Source: UBA10649 sp963793105
GTDB lineage: Bacteria > Actinomycetota > Actinomycetes > S36-B12
DNA: 64,000 bases
Direction: 5' to 3'
NCBI GenBank assembly: GCA_963793105.1
Contig: CAWBZB010000004.1
Coordinates: 248,001-312,000 of the forward strand
This document shows positions 57,114 to 64,000 of this stretch, piece after piece. Below the pieces are notes generated by a model, which searched no databases, was not told where the DNA came from, and worked only from the letters and a program-made list of their open reading frames with translations. Position 1 is the stretch's first letter. The number at the start of each line of letters is the position of its first letter. Position numbers and translations under genes: made by a program.

Positions 57114-58549
57114 GAGATGGTTCCGGCGAGTGTCGCCAGGAAGCTGCGCACCCAGCGATCGACGTCCTGCTCGAAGACGTTCGATCGGAGGGAGTGCATG
57201 CGGTCTGACAGCTCATCCGGCGTGGAGCTGGCGACCGCCGCGAGGGTGCGCTTGACGGCTTCGATGTCGTACGGATTGACGATGAACGCTTGGCGCATCT
57301 GGTTCGCGGCACCGGTGAACTCACTGAGGACGAGCGCACCGGTGTCGTCGGTGCGGCACGCCACGTACTCCTTCGCCACCAGGTTCATCCCGTCCCTCAG
57401 CGGCGTGACGAGCATGACGTCCGCAGCCACGTACATCGCCACGAGCTCCTCGCGCGCAACGGACTGGCGCAGGTAGTGGATCGCCGGGTCGCCCACGCGC
57501 CCAAGATCCCCGTTCACGCGGCCGACGAGCAGTTCCACCTCGTCCCGGATCCGCAGGTACTCGCCGACGTTCTCGCGGCTCGGCGTGGCGACCTGGAGCA
57601 TCGTCACCTCGGAGGGGTCGAGCCCGCCTTCGGCGAGCGCCTCGGAGAACGCCCTCAGCCTGATGTCGATCCCCTTGGTGTAGTCGAGCCGATCGACTCC
57701 GAGGAACAGCAGGGGATAGCCGCCCATCTCCTCGCGGATCTGCTTCGCCCGCAACTGCACCTCGGGTGTCCGGGCGAGCTCATCGAAGCCGCGCGCGTCG
57801 ATACCGATCGGGAAGGAGTCGACGCGAACGGTGCGATAGCCGGCCGCATCGGGCACGTCCACCCGGTCTCCCCCGGGCCGCAGCGCCAGCAGCCGCCGCG
57901 TGGCCGACAGGAAGTTCTGCGCGCTGCTCGGATTCTGGAATCCGACGAGGTCCGCACCCAGCAGGCCCTCCAGGAGCTGCCGCCGCCACGGGATCTGGGC
58001 GAAGAGCTCCACCGGGGGGAACGGGATGTGCAGGAAGAACCCGATCCGAAGATCCGGGCGCAGCTCCCGGATCATCCGCGGCACGAGTTGCAGCTGGTAG
58101 TCGTGGACCCAGACGGTGCTGTGCGGCGGTGCGCACTCGGCAGCCATGGTCGCGAACCGGCGATTGGCGGAGTAGTACGCCTCGAACTGGTGCCGGTGGT
58201 AGGCCGGCGTGGCGACCGCATCGTGATACAGGGGCCAGAGCGCCCCGTTGGAGAACCCCTCGTAGTAGTCGTGCACCTCCCGCTCGCTGAGCGGGACCTC
58301 GACGATGGACAGCCCCTCGACCTCGTCGGGCAGGTCGGGCACCTGCTCCTGGGACTCCTGCGGCCGTCCGCTCCATCCGATCCAGGCGGCGCGCCGGCCC
58401 TGGAGTGCCGGCTCCAGGGCGCTGACCAGACCGCCCGGCGACCGCACCCACCCTTCGTGGGGGTGGTCCCCGGTGTACTCGACCGGGAGGCGGTTGGCGA
58501 CGACGACGAGCTCGACGTCGGCCGGGGACGTGGTCTTCGGAATCACCAT
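57110..58549 (-). CDS. otsA: trehalose-6-phosphate synthase
   Basis: Retaining glycosyltransferase (GT20) that makes trehalose 6-phosphate. Family landmarks in order: VVANRLPVEY near 15, WIGWSG near 55, FEAYYSANRRFA near 120, VHDYQLQLVPRMIRE near 145, FFLHIPFPPVE near 168, GVDRLDYTKGI near 275 and PLRDGMNLVAKEYVA near 380. ATG 58549 (479 residues) is preferred because the sequence upstream of it is not family-like; an in-frame ATG at 58579 or 58600 is possible. Overlaps otsB by GTGA. Confidence 0.94.
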   Translation of the reverse strand: MVIPKTTSPADVELVVVANRLPVEYTGDHPHEGWVRSPGGLVSALEPALQGRRAAWIGWSGRPQESQEQVPDLPDEVEGLSIVEVPLSEREVHDYYEGFSNGALWPLYHDAVATPAYHRHQFEAYYSANRRFATMAAECAPPHSTVWVHDYQLQLVPRMIRELRPDLRIGFFLHIPFPPVELFAQIPWRRQLLEGLLGADLVGFQNPSSAQNFLSATRRLLALRPGGDRVDVPDAAGYRTVRVDSFPIGIDARGFDELARTPEVQLRAKQIREEMGGYPLLFLGVDRLDYTKGIDIRLRAFSEALAEGGLDPSEVTMLQVATPSRENVGEYLRIRDEVELLVGRVNGDLGRVGDPAIHYLRQSVAREELVAMYVAADVMLVTPLRDGMNLVAKEYVACRTDDTGALVLSEFTGAANQMRQAFIVNPYDIEAVKRTLAAVASSTPDELSDRMHSLRSNVFEQDVDRWVRSFLATLAGTIS

Positions 58550-58627
58550 GGCTCCATCGTCCCGCAGAGGCGCGCGCATGGAGGGCAACGGTCCGATCAT
58601 CGGTCGGTATCGTCCTGCTATCGGTCG

Positions 58628-59761
58628 TCAGGTGCTGACAGCCGCCAACTGGCCGCAGGCCCCGTCGATCTCCCGCCCGCGGGTGTCGCGCACCGTGACG
58701 GGAACGCCCCGACGCTCGAGGATCTGCACGAAGGCCCGCTCGTCCTCGGGTCGCGATGCCGTCCACTTCGAGCCCGGCGTGGGATTCAGCGGGATGAGAT
58801 TCACGTGCACCAGGCGCCCGACCAGGAGATCGGCCAGGAGCTCGGCGCGCCATCCCTGGTCGTTGATGTCGCGGATCAGCGCGTACTCGATACTCACCCG
58901 GCGATGCGTCGTGGCCGCGTACTCCCACGCGGCGTCCAGGACCTCGTCGACCGGCCACCGCGTGTTCACCGGGACAAGGGTGTCGCGCAACTCGTCGTCG
59001 GGCGCGTGCAGGGACACCGCGAGCGTGACCGGGAGACCCTCGTGAGCGAGTTCCCGGATTCGCGGGACGAGTCCCACCGTGGACACGGTGATGCCGCGCG
59101 CACTGATGCCGAGGCCAGCGGGTGCCGGCTCGGTGAGCCTTCTGACGGCGCCCACGACCGACCGGTAGTTGGCGAGCGGTTCGCCCATGCCCATGAAGAC
59201 GACATTCGACACCCGGCCGGGCCCGCCGGCGACCTCGCCCCGGGCCAGCGCGCGCGCGCCGGCCAGCACCTGCTCGACGATCTCCGCGGTCGAGAGATTC
59301 CGGGTCAGGCCCGCCTGGCCGGTGGCGCAGAACGGGCAGTTCATCCCGCAGCCTGCCTGCGAGGAGATGCACATCGTCACTCGTCCGGGGTAGCGCATGA
59401 GCACGCTCTCGACGAGCGCACCGTCATGCAGCCGCCACACCGTCTTCACCGTGGTGCCGTTGTCGCAGTCGATGGACCTGACAGGCGTCAGGAGGACGGG
59501 CAGCAGGGCCTGGGTGATGGCATCACGAGCCGTGGCCGGGACGTCCGTCCACTCGCCCGGATCGTCGCTCAGCCGTCCGAGCCACTGGCGCGAGACCTGG
59601 TCTGCGCGGAATCCCGGGAGGCCGAGGGCGGCGACGGCATCACGTCGACCCTCCCCATCGAGATCCATGAGGTGAGTCGGCGGCTTGCCGCGGCGCGGCG
59701 AGTCGAAGACCAGTTCCCCGGGCCGGGGAGGCGAGCTCGCGGGCTGCGTTCCGTCGGTCAT
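58628..59761 (-). CDS. rlmN: dual-specificity 23S rRNA/tRNA adenine-C2 methyltransferase RlmN
   Basis: Radical-SAM methylase for A2503 of 23S rRNA and A37 of some tRNAs. The 377 residues contain the cluster motif CGMNCPFC near 128-135 (CxxxCxxC), GMGEPLANY near 180, RISIEYALI-like VSIEYALIRDINDQ near 290, and the catalytic C-terminal cysteine in GACGQLAAVST. ATG 59761 is preferred over a TTG three codons upstream (59770). It starts 5 bases after the cdsA stop. Downstream lie the trehalose genes. Confidence 0.96.
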   Translation of the reverse strand: MTDGTQPASSPPRPGELVFDSPRRGKPPTHLMDLDGEGRRDAVAALGLPGFRADQVSRQWLGRLSDDPGEWTDVPATARDAITQALLPVLLTPVRSIDCDNGTTVKTVWRLHDGALVESVLMRYPGRVTMCISSQAGCGMNCPFCATGQAGLTRNLSTAEIVEQVLAGARALARGEVAGGPGRVSNVVFMGMGEPLANYRSVVGAVRRLTEPAPAGLGISARGITVSTVGLVPRIRELAHEGLPVTLAVSLHAPDDELRDTLVPVNTRWPVDEVLDAAWEYAATTHRRVSIEYALIRDINDQGWRAELLADLLVGRLVHVNLIPLNPTPGSKWTASRPEDERAFVQILERRGVPVTVRDTRGREIDGACGQLAAVST

Positions 59762-59766
59762 CGGGG

Positions 59767-60624
59767 TCAACCGCCCGTGCCGCTGCCGAGGAACACGGTG
59801 AACAGTGCCCAGGAGGTGAAGGCATTGGGGATGAGCGAATCGAAGCGATCCATCATGCCGCCGTGCCCGGGCAGGATCGACCCCATGTCCTTCACGCCGA
59901 GGTCACGCTTGATCGCGCTCTCGACGAAGTCGCCGGCAGTCGCCGTCACGGTCAGTACCAGCCCGGATACGACGCCCTGCCACCACGGAGCGTCGAAGAG
60001 GTAGACGAAGCAGAGGGCGCCGACGACGCCCTGCAGCAGGACCGATCCCGCGAAGCCCTCCCACGACTTCTTGGGGCTGATCTGCGGCGCGATCGGATGC
60101 TTGCCGAACAGCACACCAGCCGCGTATCCACCGATGTCGTTGGAGACGGTCAGGAGGATGAACACCACCACCCGCAGCGCGCCGTTGTCGGCGGCCAGGG
60201 TGAGGCTGAGGAAGCCCGCCATGAACGGCAGGTAGACGATCGTGAAGGCGCTCGCGGTGACGTCGCGCACGTAGCCCTCGTACCCACGGCGAATGCGCCA
60301 CACGAGGACGGTGAGGATGGTGATTCCGGTCGCCGCCAGCAGCGCGACGGGGCCCCAGACGTAGGCGATGACCGGGATGGCGATGGTCGATGCGTAGGCC
60401 GGGGCGCGGGCCACCTTGATGCCGACTCCGGCGAAGGCCGCGACGATCTCACGCACGGCGATGAGCATCGTCCCGATGACGACGACGACGAACAGCCACT
60501 TCAGGGTGAAGAGACTGACGATGACGACCACGGCGAGCGCCACTCCCGAAGCGATCGCGGCGGGCAGGTTGCGCCCGGCCTTCGACTTCGCGGCAGGCGC
60601 CTGCGCTGGCTCAGCGTCTCCCAT
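59767..60624 (-). CDS. cdsA: phosphatidate cytidylyltransferase
   Basis: Membrane enzyme that makes CDP-diacylglycerol for all phospholipids. Of the 285 residues the first 20 are cytosolic and Ala/Lys-rich, then about eight helices follow. The family signature near 235-260 reads GDFVESAIKRDLGVKDMGS and continues HGGMMDRFDSL. SPKKSWEGFAGS near 180 is a second conserved element. It precedes rlmN, after frr, in the common order pyrH-frr-cdsA. Confidence 0.96.
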   Translation of the reverse strand: MGDAEPAQAPAAKSKAGRNLPAAIASGVALAVVVIVSLFTLKWLFVVVVIGTMLIAVREIVAAFAGVGIKVARAPAYASTIAIPVIAYVWGPVALLAATGITILTVLVWRIRRGYEGYVRDVTASAFTIVYLPFMAGFLSLTLAADNGALRVVVFILLTVSNDIGGYAAGVLFGKHPIAPQISPKKSWEGFAGSVLLQGVVGALCFVYLFDAPWWQGVVSGLVLTVTATAGDFVESAIKRDLGVKDMGSILPGHGGMMDRFDSLIPNAFTSWALFTVFLGSGTGG

Positions 60625-60632
60625 GAGGCGGC

Positions 60633-61202
60633 TCAGACCTCCAGCAGTTCGGCTTCTTTGTGCTTGAGGATCTCGTCGATGTGCTCCACGTGCTTGTGGG
60701 TCACGTCGTCGAGCTGCTTCTCCGCGCGCCGGACGTCGTCCTCCCCCGCTTCGCCGTCCTTCTGCAACTTGTCCAGGGCGTCCTTGGAATGCCGTCGGAT
60801 GTTGCGCACGGACACGCGCGCCTCCTCGGCCTTGTGCTTCGCCAGCTTGATGTACTCCCGGCGTCGCTCCTCGGTCAACTGGGGAAGGTTCACCCGGATG
60901 ATCGAGCCGTCGTTGTTCGGGTTGATGCCCAGGTCGCTGTCGCGCAGGGCCTTCTCGACGGCGGCGAACGAGCCCTTGTCGTACGGAGTGATGAGGATGG
61001 TGCGCGCCTCGGGGATCTGGATCGTGGCCAGCTGGTTCACCGGGGTGAAGGTGCCGTAGTACTCCACCATGACCTTGTTGAACATGGCCGAGGTCGCCCG
61101 TCCGGTCCGGATGGTGCCGAAGTCCTCGCGCGCCACGGCGATCGCCTTGTCCATCTTGTCCTCGGCGTCCAGGAGGATGTCGTCGATCTGCTCGCTCACC
61201 AT
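60633..61202 (-). CDS. frr: ribosome recycling factor
   Basis: Splits the 70S ribosome after termination together with EF-G. The 189 residues fit the two-domain family: helix 1 (DDILLDAEDKMDKAIAVAREDF), GRATSAMFNKVMVEYYG near 32-48, beta-domain with TPVNQLATIQIPEARTILI near 50-68, and C-terminal helices (RREYIKLAKHKAEEARVSVRNIRR). ATG 61202 is chosen; an upstream frame extends without homology. Lies between pyrH and cdsA. Confidence 0.97.
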   Translation of the reverse strand: MVSEQIDDILLDAEDKMDKAIAVAREDFGTIRTGRATSAMFNKVMVEYYGTFTPVNQLATIQIPEARTILITPYDKGSFAAVEKALRDSDLGINPNNDGSIIRVNLPQLTEERRREYIKLAKHKAEEARVSVRNIRRHSKDALDKLQKDGEAGEDDVRRAEKQLDDVTHKHVEHIDEILKHKEAELLEV

Positions 61203-61237
61203 TGCTCCGTTCGATGTCCGCGCCCGTACCGGGCGCC

Positions 61238-62029
61238 TCAGTTGCTCGTTGAGACTAGCGTCCCGATCGTCTCGCCTCTCACCGCGCGGGCGATGTTGCC
61301 CTCGACGAGCAGGTTGAAGACGACGATCGGCAGGTCGTTGTCCTGGCACAGGCTGATCGCCGTGGCATCGGCGACCTTCAGCCCTCGGTTCAGGACCTCA
61401 GCCGGGGTCAGCCGCTCGAACCGGACCGCAGCCGGATTGGTGCGCGGGTCGGAGTCGTAGACCCCGTCGACGCCCTTGGCCATCAGTACGACCTGGGCAC
61501 CGACCTCGAGCGCGCGCTGCGCGGCCGTGGTGTCGGTGGAGAAGTAGGGCAGGCCCATTCCGGCGCCGAAGATGACCACGCGACCCTTCTCCAGGTGCCG
61601 AACGGCACGCCGGGGGACGTACGGCTCCGCCACCTGACCCATGGTGATCGCCGTCTGCACGCGCGTCTCCACGCCAGCCTTCTCGCAGAAGTCCTGGAGC
61701 GCCAAGCAGTTCATCACGGTGCCGAGCATCCCGATGTAGTCAGCGCGAGCCCGGTCCATGCCTCGCTCGCTCAGCATCGCCCCGCGGAAGTAGTTGCCGC
61801 CGCCGATCACCACGGCCACCTGCGTGCCGTGCCGGACGACCTCGGCGATCTGCTCGGCGATGGACGCGACGACGTCCGGGTCCACGCCGAGTCCCTGGCC
61901 GCCCGCGAACGCCTCCCCCGAGAGCTTCAGGAGGACCCGGTGCCAGCCGCCTTCAGGAGCCTCGGGCCACGTGTCGATCGTGCCTTCCAACGACGGCTGA
62001 ACGGCGCCGGACTGTGCAGTTGGGCTCAT
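61238..62029 (-). CDS. pyrH: uridylate kinase (UMP kinase)
   Basis: Phosphorylates UMP to UDP; hexameric amino-acid-kinase fold. The 263 residues have LLKLSGEAFAG near 31-41, VVIGGGNYFRG near 77-87, MGQVAEPYVPRRAVRHLEKGRVVIF near 130-154, and GTGLPYFSTDT-type ADP-binding loop (MGLPYFSTDTTAAQRA). An N-terminal tail of about 27 residues is longer than in E. coli. ATG 62029 with GGAGGGGA upstream. Same strand as tsf, 43 bases away. Confidence 0.96.
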   Translation of the reverse strand: MSPTAQSGAVQPSLEGTIDTWPEAPEGGWHRVLLKLSGEAFAGGQGLGVDPDVVASIAEQIAEVVRHGTQVAVVIGGGNYFRGAMLSERGMDRARADYIGMLGTVMNCLALQDFCEKAGVETRVQTAITMGQVAEPYVPRRAVRHLEKGRVVIFGAGMGLPYFSTDTTAAQRALEVGAQVVLMAKGVDGVYDSDPRTNPAAVRFERLTPAEVLNRGLKVADATAISLCQDNDLPIVVFNLLVEGNIARAVRGETIGTLVSTSN

Positions 62030-62072
62030 GCTTCCCCTCCGTGTCGTCCGACGCCGCTCAGTATTCCGAGAT

Positions 62073-62891
62073 CTAGGCCTGTCCGGGCTCGAACCGGGCG
62101 AACCCGGTCACGGTCGTGCCGGAATCGGCCAGCACCTGGGCGACCGTCTTCTTGTTGTCGACGACGCTCGGCTGCTCGAGCAGGACCGTGTCCTTGAAGA
62201 ACGCGTTCACGCGACCTTCGATGATCTTGGGCATGGCCGCTTCCGGCTTGCCCTCCTCCTTCGCGGTGGCCTCGGCGATGTGCCGCTCGTTCTCGACGAC
62301 GTCGGCCGGGACATCCTCACGCGACAGGTACTGCGGTCGCATGGCCGCGACCTGCATGGCGGCGCCGCGGGCAGCAGCCTCGTCACCGGTGTACGCGATC
62401 ATCACGCCGACCTGCGGAGGCAGGTCAGAGGCCCGATGGTGCAGGTAGGTCGCGACGGGGGCGTCGAGAACGGCCACGCGGCCAAGCTCGATCTTCTCCC
62501 CGATCACACCGGCCATCTCACCGATCGCGCCTTCAACCGTGCGCCCGTCCGCCAGCGACGCGGCGAGCAGGGACTCGCGGTCACCGACCTGCCCGGAGGC
62601 GGCCGCGGCAGCGACCGCGCCGGCGAGGGCCAGGAAGTCGGCGTTCTTCGCCACGAAGTCGGTCTCGCAGAGCAGCTCGATCAGGGCGTTCGCGTCGGCG
62701 GCCACGAGGCCGTTGGACGCCTCGCGCTCCGCTCCGCGCTTGGCGGCCTTGGCGGCCCCCGAGATGCGGAGCAGTTCGACGGCCTTGTCGAAGTCGCCTT
62801 CGGTCTCCTCGAGGGCCTTCTTGCACTCCATCATCCCCGCGGAGGTGAGATCGCGGAGCTTCTTGACATCAGCGGCAGCGATGGTCGCCAT
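62073..62891 (-). CDS. tsf: elongation factor Ts
   Basis: Guanine-nucleotide exchange factor for EF-Tu, 272 residues. The N-terminal UBA-like domain (about 1-55, KLRDLTSAGMMECKKALEE) and the core signature ELLCETDFVAKN near 73-84, which contacts EF-Tu, are clear. HHRASDLPPQVGVMIAYTG near 150-168 and the VLLEQPSV segment near 233 follow. ATG 62891 with GGAGGA upstream. Pairs with rpsB; a hairpin lies between. Confidence 0.97.
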   Translation of the reverse strand: MATIAAADVKKLRDLTSAGMMECKKALEETEGDFDKAVELLRISGAAKAAKRGAEREASNGLVAADANALIELLCETDFVAKNADFLALAGAVAAAAASGQVGDRESLLAASLADGRTVEGAIGEMAGVIGEKIELGRVAVLDAPVATYLHHRASDLPPQVGVMIAYTGDEAAARGAAMQVAAMRPQYLSREDVPADVVENERHIAEATAKEEGKPEAAMPKIIEGRVNAFFKDTVLLEQPSVVDNKKTVAQVLADSGTTVTGFARFEPGQA

Positions 62892-62958
62892 GGTGAATCG
62901 GGTCCTCCAAGCTAGATTTTCGGATCATGCGGGTTCTACAGACGTGGGGCAGGCCGGG

Positions 62959-62987
62959 CGTCCGGGAGCCCCTCGGGCTCCCGGACG
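62959..62987 (-). terminator. rpsB-tsf intergenic hairpin
   Basis: Perfect 13-bp stem (CGTCCGGGAGCCC / GGGCTCCCGGACG) with CTC loop, 11 bases after the rpsB stop and 67 bases before tsf. No T-run. Likely an attenuator that lowers tsf expression relative to rpsB. Confidence 0.7.
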
Positions 62988-62998
62988 TCAATGCCTGA

Positions 62999-63916
62999 CT
63001 ATTCGGCGGGAGCGGCCGGCTCGTCGGCGGCCACAGCCTCAACCGGAGCCTCAGCAACCACGACCACGACCTCCGCCGGAGCCTCAGCAACCACGGCCAC
63101 GACCTCGGCCGGAGCCTCAGCGCCAACCACGACCTCGGCCGGAGCCTCGGTGCCGGCCAGCAGCTCGCGCTCCCACTCCGCCAGCGGCTCCTCGGCCTCG
63201 GCCCCAGCGCCGCTCGCCGCGCCTCCGGCTCGCGCCATGAGGCCGTCGGCCACCGCGTCGGCGATGACTCGGGTGAGCAGGGCGACGGACCGGATGGCGT
63301 CGTCATTGCCGGGGATGGGGAAGTCGACCTCGTCCGGATCGCAGTTGGTGTCGAGCACCGCGATGACCGGGATGCCCAGCTTGCGGGCTTCGCCGACGGC
63401 GATGTGCTCCTTCTTGGTGTCGACGATCCACACGGCGCTCGGGATCTTGGTCATCTCGCGGATGCCGCCAAGGGTCTTGCTGAGCTTGTCCTTCTCGCGA
63501 CGAAGGACCAGCAGCTCCTTCTTCGTGAGTCCGGAGCCGGCCACGTCGTCGTAGTCGATCTCCTCGAGCTCCTTCAGACGCTGGATCCTCTTGTGCACGG
63601 TCTGGAAGTTGGTGAGCATGCCACCGAGCCAGCGCTGGTTGACGTAGGGCATACCGACACGGGTCGCCTGCTCGGCGATCGCCTCCTGGCCCTGCTTCTT
63701 GGTGCCGATGAACATGACCGAGCCGCCGTGGGCGACGGTCTCCTTCACGAACTCGTACGCACGGTCGATGAACGACAGTGACTGCTGCAGATCGATGATG
63801 TAGATGCCATTGCGCTCGGTGAAGATGAATCGCTTCATCTTCGGGTTCCAGCGACGGGTCTGGTGCCCGAAGTGGACGCCGCTCTCGAGCAGTTGACGCA
63901 TGGTCACGACGGCCAT
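62999..63916 (-). CDS. rpsB: 30S ribosomal protein S2
   Basis: Small-subunit protein needed for S1 binding and mRNA access. The 305 residues start MAVVTMRQLLESGVHFGHQ and continue with RWNPKMKRFIF near 22, FIGTKKQGQEAI near 70, and TNFQTVHKRIQRL near 104. The folded part ends near 230. The final 70 residues are an Ala/Pro/Glu/Val tail with repeats around EAPAEVV, coded by a 33-base tandem repeat; the E. coli protein lacks this. ATG 63916 with AGGAG nine bases upstream. The rpsB leader at the window's right edge has a 7-bp hairpin. Confidence 0.97.
   Translation of the reverse strand: MAVVTMRQLLESGVHFGHQTRRWNPKMKRFIFTERNGIYIIDLQQSLSFIDRAYEFVKETVAHGGSVMFIGTKKQGQEAIAEQATRVGMPYVNQRWLGGMLTNFQTVHKRIQRLKELEEIDYDDVAGSGLTKKELLVLRREKDKLSKTLGGIREMTKIPSAVWIVDTKKEHIAVGEARKLGIPVIAVLDTNCDPDEVDFPIPGNDDAIRSVALLTRVIADAVADGLMARAGGAASGAGAEAEEPLAEWERELLAGTEAPAEVVVGAEAPAEVVAVVAEAPAEVVVVVAEAPVEAVAADEPAAPAE
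63048..63143. repeat. 33-base tandem repeat in the rpsB tail
   Basis: Three units (63048-63080, 63081-63113 and a 30-base one at 63114-63143) starting GCCTCAGC, coding for EAPAEVVxVVA. In frame, so length changes by slippage would keep the protein open. Confidence 0.85.
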
Positions 63917-63936
63917 GAGTGCACTCCTATTCGCGC

Positions 63937-63953
63937 CGGCCCCATGGGGGCCG
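63937..63953 (-). promoter_or_regulatory. hairpin in the rpsB leader
   Basis: CGGCCCC-ATG-GGGGCCG, a 7-bp stem with a 3-base loop, 21 bases before the rpsB ATG and just above its AGGAG site. S2 leaders are known regulatory targets in bacteria, but this one matches no motif that I can name. Confidence 0.3.
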
Positions 63954-64000
63954 ACGCCGGTCGGTTGTCGGCGCCGGACGGTTGACCGGCACCCCTGACG

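Noticed and set aside
57290..60004. Plus-strand open frame of 904 codons opposite otsA, rlmN and cdsA
   Set aside because: It spans three confident minus-strand genes; Arg/His-rich low-complexity translation typical of an antisense frame.
62999..63240. CRISPR array suggested by the regular 33-base units
   Set aside because: The units are contiguous, coding and lack spacers; they are part of rpsB.

Overview
The window is a GC-rich (about two thirds G+C or more by eye) chromosomal segment from an actinobacterium. The evidence is the gene order on the minus strand: rpsB-tsf-pyrH-frr-cdsA-rlmN, then dxr-rseP-ispG-GNAT-proS, then rimP-nusA-ylxR-infB-rbfA-truB-ribF, then rpsO-pnp-M16 peptidase. 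Other actinobacterial marks are frequent GTG starts, four-base stop/start overlaps, a Gly/Arg-rich IF2 linker, a short NusA, a DUF4439 protein and an F420-type LLM oxidoreductase. Genus and species cannot be read from the sequence. No rRNA, tRNA, CRISPR array, prophage or insertion sequence was recognised.

Layout. 1-22 kb: translation, RNA-decay and isoprenoid housekeeping genes. They are interrupted by a short module with a Tat-type lipoprotein and a DUF4439 protein on the plus strand, and a TauE-type exporter and a HAD phosphatase on the minus strand. 22-36 kb: polyamine/GABA catabolism. It has a PucR regulator, GabT, a broken PotD-like protein, a broken secreted protein, and a long minus-strand operon (aldehyde dehydrogenase, PotD, PotA, PotB, PotC, FAD amine oxidase, agmatinase, saccharopine-dehydrogenase-like protein). 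A MocR regulator stands at its head. 36.5-45.3 kb: a plus-strand operon for ring opening and uptake, with beta-ureidopropionase, hydantoinase/dihydropyrimidinase, CoA-acylating semialdehyde dehydrogenase, LLM flavin/F420 oxidoreductase and an NMT1/THI5-type ABC importer. It is closed by a strong hairpin terminator. 45.4-51 kb: an aldehyde dehydrogenase opposite an Lrp regulator, omega-aminotransferase, FMN-binding protein and FAD oxidase. 51-55.6 kb: a glutarate operon (CoA-transferase, GntR regulator, glutaryl-CoA dehydrogenase, semialdehyde dehydrogenase). 55.7-58.6 kb: a two-helix ion channel and otsB-otsA. 58.6-64 kb: the second housekeeping block.

How the genes fit together (inference). 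Agmatine and putrescine enter by PotABCD and are converted via 4-aminobutanal to GABA and succinate semialdehyde. Dihydropyrimidines or hydantoins are opened to N-carbamoyl-beta-alanine, then beta-alanine, malonate semialdehyde and acetyl-CoA. Glutarate, possibly from 5-aminovalerate, is activated and decarboxylated to crotonyl-CoA. The 36-kb catabolic block thus looks like a nitrogen and carbon scavenging region for small amines and omega-amino acids, set between core genes.

Points of note. The same 12-base sequence lies in two catabolic promoter regions and overlaps a possible -10 box in both. The ring-opening operon has an LLM oxidoreductase but no dihydropyrimidine dehydrogenase. Single-base frameshifts occur in truB, the omega-aminotransferase and the CoA-transferase, with a dense cluster at 23.8-25.1 kb. 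Several long perfect palindromes lie between genes.
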